Shown one piece after another: positions 34,366-42,822 of a DNA stretch of 64,000 bases. Source of the stretch: Pseudoneobacillus rhizosphaerae (lineage in GTDB: Bacteria > Bacillota > Bacilli > Bacillales > Cytobacillaceae); the NCBI RefSeq assembly GCF_917563885.1, contig NZ_CAKJTG010000021.1, positions 1 to 64,000 on the forward strand, written 5' to 3'. A program made the translations under genes and the position numbers. Each line of letters opens with the position of its first letter. Positions within the stretch are counted from its first letter, which is position 1. The notes beneath the pieces were generated by a model that saw only the letters and a program-made list of their open reading frames with translations, did not search any database and was not told the DNA's origin.

Positions 34366-35793
34366 CTAATTAATGTTTTCACTTAAAGTAAGTAATGCCT
34401 TTTCAAACGCTTCAACTGGTGGATAAGTAATACCCGCACCAATCATTCCAATGCCTGGTTCCTTGTGAGCTATCGCTGTATTGATAACTGGCATGATGCC
34501 TGTTTGCGTTACTTTTCGAACATCAATCCCTGTTGCGATTCCCATAAAATTCAATAATGGTATCGTAACATTTGGATTTTCAGTCGTTGTGATTTCCTTC
34601 ATTTTAGTAGAGAAACCAATTGCTTCATCAACTGTTCCACCTACAAGTGCAACAATTGCTGGAGCGGTTGCCATCGCAAATCCTCCGATACCATATGTTT
34701 CTGTAATCGCACTATCACCAATATCTAAACCTGAATCTTCTGGTTTATAGCCAGCAAACATTGGTCCTACTACTTTTTGTGCTGGTCCAGTAAACCATGT
34801 ATTTCCAGCCATTCCACTCACACGAATACCGAATTCAACACCGTTACGAGCCATCGTTGTTACAATCGTGCTGTTTTCGATACCATGAGCGGCATCAAGA
34901 GCACATTTCGATAGAGCCATCCAAGTTGGACCAGAGAAATAATCACTGCTAGCCACGAAATCAAATACTTGACGCTTTTGTTCAGTCGTAAAATCTGTCT
35001 CTAAAATATAAGGAGTTAAAGCTTGAATTAGTAGCGTTGTCCCCGCAACGTTACGGTTATGACACTCATCACCCATATGAAGAGCTTGTGCTAGCATTAA
35101 GCGTAAATCAATTCCATCTGTATTAAGTTTCATTGCATCTCTTAAGATTGGCCCTAATACATCACGCATCCAATTTAAACGGTCAATAACACTTTGATCA
35201 TTTGCACCCATACGTAGAATTTTAGCCATTTGTTCACTTAAGTTTGTATACGCGATATTTCCATACGTTTTATTCTCAACGATGTGCATAAACATGGAAG
35301 CAGATGTTACCCCTGCCATCGAACCAACACAATTGTGTTCATGGCATGGTGCAAACGTAATAGCACCTGATGCTGCAACTTCATATGCTTCTTCAATGTC
35401 CTTAGCTAATCCTTCAAAAACTAGAGCCCCTGTTACTGCTCCTTTCATTGGACCACTCATTTTATCAAAAGTGATTGGTGGTCCAGCGTGAAGAATCGTC
35501 GTCTTCGTCATACCAGGAACACAATTAATTGCTTGGTCAAAGCCGATAAGAACTGGTTGTGAGTTAACGATTCTTTCTACTGCAAGTTTGTTTGCCTCTT
35601 CAATTTTTTCAAGCACGCTCGGATTTTCAAGCTTATCAAGTGCTGCAATAAGCTCAGGCTTTCCTCCACCTGGTGGTGTCCAATCTAAATGAGTGGCACT
35701 AGCATTTTGCTTTACGATATCATCTTTAAAAAATTCGATTCCTACATTAATGGCATGAATTTTACTTTTGAAAAGTTCATTAATTTTACTCAT
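34366..35793 (-). CDS. allG: DUF1116 protein, AllG (YlbE)-like subunit of oxamate carbamoyltransferase
   Basis: The 475-residue protein is a DUF1116 family member, with recognisable segments such as SGPMKGAVTGALVFEGLA, APCHEHNCVGSMAGVTSASM and MAGNTWFTGPAQKVVGP. In E. coli the homologue YlbE acts with FdrA and YlbF to turn oxalurate and phosphate into oxamate and carbamoyl phosphate. Here all three genes are adjacent in the order AllH, FdrA, AllG. The spacing to FdrA is two bases and AAAGGAG precedes the ATG. No membrane segments or signal are seen, so it is cytoplasmic. Confidence 0.88.
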   Translation of the reverse strand: MSKINELFKSKIHAINVGIEFFKDDIVKQNASATHLDWTPPGGGKPELIAALDKLENPSVLEKIEEANKLAVERIVNSQPVLIGFDQAINCVPGMTKTTILHAGPPITFDKMSGPMKGAVTGALVFEGLAKDIEEAYEVAASGAITFAPCHEHNCVGSMAGVTSASMFMHIVENKTYGNIAYTNLSEQMAKILRMGANDQSVIDRLNWMRDVLGPILRDAMKLNTDGIDLRLMLAQALHMGDECHNRNVAGTTLLIQALTPYILETDFTTEQKRQVFDFVASSDYFSGPTWMALSKCALDAAHGIENSTIVTTMARNGVEFGIRVSGMAGNTWFTGPAQKVVGPMFAGYKPEDSGLDIGDSAITETYGIGGFAMATAPAIVALVGGTVDEAIGFSTKMKEITTTENPNVTIPLLNFMGIATGIDVRKVTQTGIMPVINTAIAHKEPGIGMIGAGITYPPVEAFEKALLTLSENIN

Positions 35794-35795
35794 GA

Positions 35796-37340
35796 CTATT
35801 CTCCTTTCACGACGAATTCTCTTGCTAATAATCCTGCATTCTGACTGCTACTTGCATGTGTCACACCTGCAGCAATTAATTTTTCCACTTGTTCGTCGAA
35901 GTTTTGATAATCTAAGTCAGTTCCAAGGACATAGCCTAAGATTTCTAAATGTCTTCCTTCTTGTTCAGCTAATTGCTTTGCTTCGATAATAGCAGGAAGC
36001 ATGACACCAACTGGATCTTCGTGTGAACCAAAGCCTAATACAAAGTCCATCACAATGACACCAACAGATGGATCCTTCGCTTCTTGTTTAAATCTTTCGA
36101 TACGTGTAGATGGATCAATCATTGGATGTGGTTTACCTTTTGTAAATTCATCATCACCAAAATCGATAAACGTATGTTCCTTGCTTACATTATTATCTTC
36201 TAAAAGGTAGTCAGCGTTTTTCTGGATGTTGCTATAGACATTATCGAACTTTTCCATCGCTGCATACATAGCTTCATCACAAAGCGTACCGCCACAGAAT
36301 AATCCACGAATGTACTTTTGTTCTGGTTTTAATTTTGCTCTAACCTCTTCAATTAGAGGGATATTTAGTGCACGTTTGTTAATTTTGCTTTCATCTGCCC
36401 CAGCTAAAAGAACAGCCTTTAGTGCAGCTTCTTTAGACATTTTTGCAAAATGTCCGCCAGCTTTAGTAATCTTTTCTTCATCCCCACCAATAAACCAAAC
36501 AACAACTGGTTTTTTACATTGGCTAATTTGGGCAAGAATTTTTTCTTCTACACTTGGTGCAGGTGGTTTAGAAACTAGAACAATAACTTTTGTAGCTTCG
36601 TCTTCGTCTAGCGCCTTAATGCCGTCTAGCATCATGATTCCGCCAACTTCTTCACTTAAATCTCTACCACCAGTTCCGATAAGCTGAGTAATTCCACCGC
36701 CGAAATCATGAATTCGAACGCTAATTTCCTGACTTCCTGTTCCTGAAGCTCCAACGATACCAATTTCACCTTTTCTTACCGCATTAGCAAATGCTAATCC
36801 TATGTTACCAAGAATGGCTGTACCACAGTCAGGACCCATCATTAATAAGCCTTTTTCATGTGCAAATTTCTTTAATTCGATTTCCTCTTCAATGCTTACA
36901 TTGTCACTAAACAGCATGACATGAAGGTCATTTTCAAGCGCCTTTTTTGCTTCTCTAGCTGCATAAGCTCCGTTTACGGAAATAACAGCAAGATTTGCTT
37001 CTGGAATACTTTGTGCAGCTGAAGAAATGGTTGAATATTTCACTTCACTTTTTCCAGTGTTTGTATTCTTCTTCGTTAATAATTCATTAATACTTACGAA
37101 AGCGTTTTCACATAACTCATCTGTTGCAGCCTTCACTACAATCATCAGATCACTGTTCTTTGCTTCCTCAACTTCAGGGGTCATTAAGCCAACATTTCTG
37201 ATTACCCCTTTATTCATTTCTGTACCCATAGCAATAATCGCTTGTTCAACGCCTTCAACTTGGTTTGCTTTTGTTGATAAGGACATTAAGGATACTGAAT
37301 CAAAATATGTGTTTGGTTTGATTACAACTTGTACAGTCAT
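35796..37340 (-). CDS. fdrA: FdrA-type acyl-CoA synthetase-like protein (AllF), carbamoyltransferase subunit
   Basis: The 514-residue protein resembles succinyl-CoA synthetase subunits. It has a CoA-binding-like region with GIVGASGTGSQEISVRIHDF about residues 197-216 and GIGG-like nucleotide segments, and it carries the FdrA-specific N-terminus VIKPNTYFDSVSLMSLS. FdrA homologues, once named for an FtsH link, work with AllG and AllH as a catabolic carbamoyltransferase. GGAGG precedes the ATG, which overlaps the AllH stop by four bases (ATGA), so AllH and FdrA are translationally coupled. Confidence 0.9.
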   Translation of the reverse strand: MTVQVVIKPNTYFDSVSLMSLSTKANQVEGVEQAIIAMGTEMNKGVIRNVGLMTPEVEEAKNSDLMIVVKAATDELCENAFVSINELLTKKNTNTGKSEVKYSTISSAAQSIPEANLAVISVNGAYAAREAKKALENDLHVMLFSDNVSIEEEIELKKFAHEKGLLMMGPDCGTAILGNIGLAFANAVRKGEIGIVGASGTGSQEISVRIHDFGGGITQLIGTGGRDLSEEVGGIMMLDGIKALDEDEATKVIVLVSKPPAPSVEEKILAQISQCKKPVVVWFIGGDEEKITKAGGHFAKMSKEAALKAVLLAGADESKINKRALNIPLIEEVRAKLKPEQKYIRGLFCGGTLCDEAMYAAMEKFDNVYSNIQKNADYLLEDNNVSKEHTFIDFGDDEFTKGKPHPMIDPSTRIERFKQEAKDPSVGVIVMDFVLGFGSHEDPVGVMLPAIIEAKQLAEQEGRHLEILGYVLGTDLDYQNFDEQVEKLIAAGVTHASSSQNAGLLAREFVVKGE

Positions 37341-38221
37341 ACTTTACCTCCAGCTATTTTATTAGCTTCCAATCCCGCAAGGATTCCTAATGCGATATCT
37401 GTTCCGGAAGAGGAGCCGATTTTTAATACTTTATTTAAAGAGAGAATCAAGTCTTCTTCTGTTCCATAAAGAATAGAATGAATTAAGGAAATAATAGACT
37501 CTCTGACTTTACCAATTGATGCTTTTTGCATGGCCATATAACTAATTTCATTTGTTAATGGTTTTGCTAGTTTTACTACTTCTAAGCAAAAATCCTTTAA
37601 AGGATGAGTTGGGCTTTTCGGAAGGTTTAATATAGTAAACAATCCTACTAAAAAATCATCACCCGAGGGCGTTAACCCTGGACCGAGACCTATTAATTTG
37701 CTTGCTTTTTCTATTGCCTCTGAGTGTCGGTTGTTGAACAACTCCGTTAGTAGTAAACCAGTTCTTTCTTCTAGCAATCTTGATAATTCAATCTCAAAAG
37801 GAGTAGTCGGATGGTTTGATTTCTTCATTCCCCCACCTATACCATAATGGTCAATATAATCCCTCATTTTAGTTGAATTTCTATTTAAGATTTCAACCTT
37901 TTGCGGGTATTCCGGCAAAATACTCTCCCACAATGCAGCTTTATCAACAGCTATGGTCAACTTATTTGCAATGTGCAGAAAATTATTTTCAGTATAGACT
38001 TGGTCATTGACTGAAAGATTAATAGTATTAAATCGTTCTACCTGTATAACAAGAGTATTGGGACCATTATCTATTTCTTGACATGCAACCGTGTAAAGTT
38101 CACCATTTTCTAAGCTCTGAATATTCACGGTTCTGTTAAAAATACTATGAACATATCCACTGAACTCACTTGCTTTTATTTTCTGGATAAAATCACTATC
38201 ACCTGAAATTGCATATCTCAC
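37337..38221 (-). CDS. allH: DUF2877 protein, AllH (YlbF)-like subunit
   Basis: The protein of about 294 residues belongs to DUF2877, with the conserved GLGPGLTPSGDDFLVGLF motif in its second half and a C-terminal SGTDIALGILAGL segment. The E. coli counterpart is YlbF, part of the oxamate carbamoyltransferase complex. The start is uncertain. A GTG at 38221 has GAGGTG six bases before it and is preferred, and a GTG nine bases upstream (38230) is the longer option. It is the first gene of the minus-strand operon and faces the PucR regulator. Confidence 0.86.
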   Translation of the reverse strand: MRYAISGDSDFIQKIKASEFSGYVHSIFNRTVNIQSLENGELYTVACQEIDNGPNTLVIQVERFNTINLSVNDQVYTENNFLHIANKLTIAVDKAALWESILPEYPQKVEILNRNSTKMRDYIDHYGIGGGMKKSNHPTTPFEIELSRLLEERTGLLLTELFNNRHSEAIEKASKLIGLGPGLTPSGDDFLVGLFTILNLPKSPTHPLKDFCLEVVKLAKPLTNEISYMAMQKASIGKVRESIISLIHSILYGTEEDLILSLNKVLKIGSSSGTDIALGILAGLEANKIAGGKV

Positions 38222-38311
38222 TAAAGACACCTCGTTACTAATCTACCTCCACATTTTTATTTGTGATTTGTCACTTCCTAAAGGGAGAGTGCGTAGATTT
38301 TTCTTGTTAAT

Positions 38312-38340
38312 GTTGTACAATTAACGAGAAATCCAGTAAA
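38312..38340 (-). promoter_or_regulatory. Candidate promoter and operator of the allH-fdrA-allG operon
   Basis: On the minus strand TTTACT (38335-38340), a 17-base spacer and TACAAC (38312-38317) form a weak sigma-A promoter. The -10 lies in the palindrome TTGTACAA (38313-38320), a word repeated at the pucR promoter. Confidence 0.45.
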
Positions 38341-38423
38341 TTGAATGTTAAACGCTATCCCTTACATTGCTTATTTTAGACGTGATGCATAAAAAGGTCA
38401 TTGTTTATCAAAACCAAAAAGAG

Positions 38424-38451
38424 TTGATATCAATTGTGCATGTTGTACAAT
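38424..38451 (+). promoter_or_regulatory. Candidate promoter and operator of pucR
   Basis: TTGATA (38424-38429), a 16-base spacer and TACAAT (38446-38451) precede the regulator gene. The -10 overlaps the palindrome TTGTACAA (38443-38450), as on the divergent side, which suggests binding by one regulator. Confidence 0.5.
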
Positions 38452-38488
38452 GAATTGTGATTAAATTATGACAATGGAGTGAGGAGAA

Positions 38489-40222
38489 TTGCTTACAGTA
38501 AAGGATTTATTTGATATAAAATCAATCGATGGACTTAAAATTGTAGCTGGAGAACAGGGGATTAATAATGAAATTTCAATTGTTAATATCATTGAAAATC
38601 CAGAAGCATTTGACTGGCTATCACCAAATGAATTACTTTTGTCGACAGGCTATATCTTTAAAGATAATGAAGAGTTGCAAAATCGCATTATCAAAGAACT
38701 TTCGGAGATTAATTGCTCCGGACTAGTCGTTAAAATGAAAAGGTACTTTGATACGCTACCACAGAATATGATTGATCAAGCAAATAAACTTGGCCTTCCA
38801 CTTATCGAATTACCATTTGAATATACTCTTTCAAAAGTCATATCGATTATTAATGAAAAGGCATCTGGCCGGTATGATTTATTAAATCGAAAAACATTGG
38901 ATATGCATAATTTGTTCTTTAGAATAACTCTTGAAGGTGGAGGTATTGAAAAAATATCCTCCTTGTTATCAGAAACAATTATGAATCCCATTGTATTAGT
39001 AGATAAGGATTGGAAGCTGTTGCACTTTACGGAACACATTGATAATAAGGTCCCTTTAGCTTATTCCCTTGATTTGGTAAAAAACAGACCCGTTTTCAAT
39101 AAGGCATTTATTGAATCCATCCCGAACGATATTAGCGATATCAAAAAGTCAATTAAGCGTATTTACAATTTAGAAGAATTGGAAATAAAGTGCCGTATCC
39201 TTCCTGTTGCGGTAGCAAATTATATTTATGGGTACATTATTGTTTGGCAGACAGTGAAAGAGTTATCCGAATTTGACTATATTATTTTAGAACAAGCATC
39301 TACAAATATGGCACTCGAAAGAATTAAAGCAAGGGAAATCGAAGAAGTGAAACTAAAAATTAGACAAGACTTCTTTGACGATTTATTAACCGGAAAAATC
39401 ACATCGGGTGATACCTTACTAAGCTTAAGCGAATTGCATGGACTAAATACTACCTATAAGTATTATAGTATTGTCGTAAATATTGAGTCACAGGACCAAA
39501 ATCAATATGAAGACTTCATAGCAAAGAAAGTTCATCTTGAAAATAAAACGAGAAAATGTGTGGAATTGGTGTACGAACACTCTAGTTTAGCAAATGGAGA
39601 GATTACTTGTTTTCACCGAAACAATCGCATCATTATATTGATTGGACAAAGCGAAAACCGAGCTGCAATTAAAATCAATGAAGCTAAAAAATATGCAAAT
39701 GATATTTATTTGGTCTTAAATAAACAAATTCCAAAATCCACCTTATTAATCGGTATCGGTAGTCAATACGATACTATACACTTATTGCACAAAAGCTTTT
39801 CAGAAGCAAATGAATCAATTAGACTTATGCAAAAGTTTGAAGATAGAGGTGGCATTTCTCACTTCGAAGATCACTCGGTTTATCATTTTTTAGATACAAA
39901 TATTAAGGATATGGAGTTAGAATCCTTTTTTATGAAAAGTCTTGGAACGATATATGAACATGATCGATTGCACGGAACGAGCTATATCGTTACCCTAGAA
40001 AACTTCTTTAGTAATAATCTTAATATTAGCGAAACGGCCAAAGCGATGTTTTTACATCGAAATACCTTGATTTATCGAATTGATAAAATAAAGGAAATAT
40101 TAAACAGTGATTTAAAGAACTCTGAGGAACTATTGCAACTTCAATTAGCGTTAAAAATATTTAGACTTTTGAATAAGAATTTTCAACAGACTAGTTCGAA
40201 TGAGAATAATAGTAATAATTAA
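38489..40222 (+). CDS. pucR: PucR-family transcriptional regulator
   Basis: The 577-residue regulator has an N-terminal PucR domain (about 5-125, beginning VKDLFDIKSIDGLKIVAGEQG). The middle region is GGDEF-like/CdaR-type, and the C-terminal PucR helix-turn-helix (about 510-565) contains LNISETAKAMFLHRNTLIYR. Family members control purine catabolism in Bacillus. The start is TTG, with GGAG nine bases ahead. It is divergent from the AllH-FdrA-AllG operon and is its most likely regulator. A bidirectional terminator follows its stop. Confidence 0.9.
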   Translation: MLTVKDLFDIKSIDGLKIVAGEQGINNEISIVNIIENPEAFDWLSPNELLLSTGYIFKDNEELQNRIIKELSEINCSGLVVKMKRYFDTLPQNMIDQANKLGLPLIELPFEYTLSKVISIINEKASGRYDLLNRKTLDMHNLFFRITLEGGGIEKISSLLSETIMNPIVLVDKDWKLLHFTEHIDNKVPLAYSLDLVKNRPVFNKAFIESIPNDISDIKKSIKRIYNLEELEIKCRILPVAVANYIYGYIIVWQTVKELSEFDYIILEQASTNMALERIKAREIEEVKLKIRQDFFDDLLTGKITSGDTLLSLSELHGLNTTYKYYSIVVNIESQDQNQYEDFIAKKVHLENKTRKCVELVYEHSSLANGEITCFHRNNRIIILIGQSENRAAIKINEAKKYANDIYLVLNKQIPKSTLLIGIGSQYDTIHLLHKSFSEANESIRLMQKFEDRGGISHFEDHSVYHFLDTNIKDMELESFFMKSLGTIYEHDRLHGTSYIVTLENFFSNNLNISETAKAMFLHRNTLIYRIDKIKEILNSDLKNSEELLQLQLALKIFRLLNKNFQQTSSNENNSNN

Positions 40223-40248
40223 AGGAAGCTCCAGATAGAGCTTCCTTT
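40221..40248. terminator. Bidirectional terminator
   Basis: AAAGGAAGCTC (40221-40231) and GAGCTTCCTTT (40238-40248) form a perfect 11-bp stem with a 6-base loop between convergent genes. Confidence 0.88.
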
Positions 40249-40256
40249 GTTACTCT

Positions 40257-41477
40257 TTAAAGTTCTCCAGAAACTATTTTCCCTTTAAACAATACAGCTT
40301 CACGTTTCGGTGTTCTAGCAACAGCTTCTGCTGAGCAAGATGCATTAACAAGTACTAAGCTGGCTTCGTCGCCTACCATTGGCCAAGCAACTTCGCCATC
40401 CTTCGTTAAGGCGAGAGGACCGCCTGTTGCAAATTTTAACGATTGGGAAAGTGACCGCTCATCACTTTTGCGGAAAAGCTCACTGTATCGTGTCACTTTT
40501 TCTAATAAATCACCAGTTCCATACGGGGACCACGAATCATAAAACCCATCGCATCCTAAATAAACCTTTACTCCATTTCGGTCTAACAAGTCAATAGGTG
40601 GAAATACTCGATTAATCGGTATTGTTGACATGATTGACATACCTAACTCACTTAATTTAGTTGCCATATCCTCTGCTTGTGCTAGAGGTACATCCCCTAA
40701 ACTAAAAGCATGGCTGACGGCAGTACGATTATGCCATTTTGCTTCTTCTACCATTTCAGTAAGCTTATCAATCGTATAAAATCCGACATGTCCACCATCA
40801 TGCAAATGAATGTCGATATCCGCATTAAATTCCGTAGCTAGATTCATTACTTCATAGAGTGATTTTTCAATATTTCGATCAATTCCAGCTGGATCTAGCC
40901 CACCCACAAGCTGAGCACCTGATCTCATTGCTTCCTTCATAAGTGGAATAACATTTCCCCTCAGAAGTCCATGCTGCGGGAAAGCAACAATTTCATAGGT
41001 TAGCTTTTCGGAATAATCCTCTAAGGCCGCTTTCACACCTTCTAAGTTTTTCAAACCAATATAGGGATCAATATTCACATGTGTACGAATATGAGTTGCC
41101 CCTTTTGAAAGAAGTAATTCAATCATGGCGCTCGCTCTTTGCTTTGCTGTACTTGCTAACTCTTCAAGCTCTAGTGCTTCAAGGTGTAAACGCTCCTTCA
41201 AGTTTTTAACAGGAGTACAAGCCTTCCAATCAAGAGAAAGATAGGTTTTGTCTAAATGATTGTGCATTTCTTTAAAGCTTGGAATAGCTAGAAATCCTTT
41301 GCCATCAACCATTTTTTCTCCGGTAGGAATAATAAAACTTGCTTCATGCTTCTCGATTATTTTTCCTTCCTGAATTTTCAAATGGAAAAGCGCAGTAGCA
41401 GTAGAATAAACGCCTCTTTCATCCTGAACATATCCCGTTTCTAATCGAACATTGGTTAACCAATATGGAGTGGTCAT
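40257..41477 (-). CDS. Amidohydrolase, cytosine-deaminase-like (paralog 1)
   Basis: This 406-residue metal-dependent hydrolase of the CodA/AtzC type has metal ligands His72 and His74 in MHNHLDKT, a histidine in DIDIHLHDGG, a histidine in VSHAFSLG and an aspartate in GCDGFYDSWSPYGTG. The last motif is diagnostic for cytosine-deaminase-like enzymes. It should deaminate or open a nitrogen heterocycle, with the exact substrate unknown. GGAGG precedes the ATG. It lies 12 bases after a paralog in a three-gene run with a solute-binding lipoprotein. A third paralog lies at 52871. Confidence 0.88.
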   Translation of the reverse strand: MTTPYWLTNVRLETGYVQDERGVYSTATALFHLKIQEGKIIEKHEASFIIPTGEKMVDGKGFLAIPSFKEMHNHLDKTYLSLDWKACTPVKNLKERLHLEALELEELASTAKQRASAMIELLLSKGATHIRTHVNIDPYIGLKNLEGVKAALEDYSEKLTYEIVAFPQHGLLRGNVIPLMKEAMRSGAQLVGGLDPAGIDRNIEKSLYEVMNLATEFNADIDIHLHDGGHVGFYTIDKLTEMVEEAKWHNRTAVSHAFSLGDVPLAQAEDMATKLSELGMSIMSTIPINRVFPPIDLLDRNGVKVYLGCDGFYDSWSPYGTGDLLEKVTRYSELFRKSDERSLSQSLKFATGGPLALTKDGEVAWPMVGDEASLVLVNASCSAEAVARTPKREAVLFKGKIVSGEL

Positions 41478-41489
41478 TTCATTTTCCTC

Positions 41490-42728
41490 CTAAACCTGAA
41501 CTGTATTGGTTTCTTTTAGTTTACATTCAACTTTTTTCCCTTTAAAAAACAATGCTTCCACTGTAGCACGTCTAGCAATGGCTTCGGCTGAGCACGAAGC
41601 ATTGACTAACATCATCGTTGCATTATCCCCAACCTTCGGCCAAACACGTTCACCGTTTTCATTCAAAGGTGTAATTCCTCCTGTTGCATACTTTAATGCT
41701 CTTGTAAGGGAGTATTCATCAATCATTCGGAATCTTTCTGCCAAAACACCTAGCTTTTGAATCGTATTCCCTGTTCCAAATGGCGACCAATGATCAGTAA
41801 TACTATCATGTCCAGTCGAAACGGTAATACCTAGTTGATCTAAAGTAGGGATTGGGATGGTTGCACGATTAACCGGAACCGTTGTCGTCACATCAATCTC
41901 TTGGTCTTTTAAGATAGCAGCCATTTCAGACAGTGCTCCCCCTTGAAGATCACCTAATGCGATACCATGGCTGATTGTTGCTTTTCCCTTTAACCCTGCT
42001 TCCTTTGTATAATGAGCCATTCTTTCAAATGTAAAAGCACCTAATGTGTTCGGGTCATGTAAATGAATGTCTACACCTTTATTGTTTTCAACTGCAATTT
42101 CAAAGATAGTAGCTAACGACTTTTCGATGTTTCGGTCAACGGTTGCAGGGTCAACACCCCCGACTAAAGTAGCCCCGTTTTTCATTGCATCACGAATTAA
42201 TTGAACCGAATCACTTCTTAGTAAACCATGCTGAGGGAAGGCGACAATTTCATATGTAAGAACATCTTCATATTTTTTCAAAGCATTCACTGTTGCTTCA
42301 AGATTCCCCAATCCGATAACAGGGTCTACATTACAATGGGTACGAATATGCGTATGCCCATTTTTCAAATACAGTTCAATCATTTTTTCAGCACGTTGTT
42401 GAGCAGTAGGTAATAGCTTAGGAAGAAGTTCTTTTTCCTCTTCTAATCTTGTAAAAATTCCTTTTGTTATTGGCGTACATGCTTTCCAAGGGCCGCCATA
42501 GTAGGTTTTGTCGATATGAATATGCATGTCTCTCAAAGAAGGAAGTAGAAGCTGTTTTTTTGCATCATACAGATTTTCATTGGGATTCGGTGCTTTATCG
42601 CTGATTTCCGTAATTTTCCCCTCTTCAACCTTTAAATGGTAAATTTCAGTCTCGGTACCGACAATTCGATCATTTTCATAGATAAAGCCTTTTTCTAATC
42701 GGACATTAGTAATCCATAGAGTAGTCAT
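41490..42728 (-). CDS. Amidohydrolase, cytosine-deaminase-like (paralog 2)
   Basis: The 412-residue paralog of its neighbour has His69 and His71 in MHIHIDKT, a histidine in VDIHLHDPN, a histidine in ISHGIALG and the metal aspartate in GHDSITDHWSPFGTG. The catalytic set is complete. Its active-site surroundings differ from paralog 1 (HDS versus CDG, HLHDPN versus HLHDGG), which suggests a related but different ring substrate. GGAGG precedes the ATG. It is the middle gene of the run binding protein, paralog 2, paralog 1. Confidence 0.88.
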   Translation of the reverse strand: MTTLWITNVRLEKGFIYENDRIVGTETEIYHLKVEEGKITEISDKAPNPNENLYDAKKQLLLPSLRDMHIHIDKTYYGGPWKACTPITKGIFTRLEEEKELLPKLLPTAQQRAEKMIELYLKNGHTHIRTHCNVDPVIGLGNLEATVNALKKYEDVLTYEIVAFPQHGLLRSDSVQLIRDAMKNGATLVGGVDPATVDRNIEKSLATIFEIAVENNKGVDIHLHDPNTLGAFTFERMAHYTKEAGLKGKATISHGIALGDLQGGALSEMAAILKDQEIDVTTTVPVNRATIPIPTLDQLGITVSTGHDSITDHWSPFGTGNTIQKLGVLAERFRMIDEYSLTRALKYATGGITPLNENGERVWPKVGDNATMMLVNASCSAEAIARRATVEALFFKGKKVECKLKETNTVQV

Positions 42729-42756
42729 ACGTTTCCTCCTAATGATTTTGAATGAA

Positions 42757-42789
42757 GGAAAAGTACTTTTGGTTTAAAAGTACTTTTCC
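42757..42789 (-). promoter_or_regulatory. Perfect 14-bp hairpin between binding protein and amidohydrolase genes
   Basis: GGAAAAGTACTTTT (42757-42770) and AAAAGTACTTTTCC (42776-42789) form a perfect stem with a 5-base loop. No T run follows on the minus strand, so a stabiliser of the binding-protein mRNA or a partial terminator is likely. Confidence 0.6.
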
Positions 42790-42822
42790 AGTTTGGCTAT
42801 ATATTTTTTTACATTTTATTTG

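Noticed and set aside
41451-41464. Perfect 14-bp palindrome ATTGGTTAACCAAT, close to the Bacillus subtilis PucR box
   Set aside because: It lies inside the coding start of an amidohydrolase and encodes the WLTNV motif that its paralogs also keep (WITNV, WLKNV). Protein conservation explains it, though a dual role cannot be excluded.
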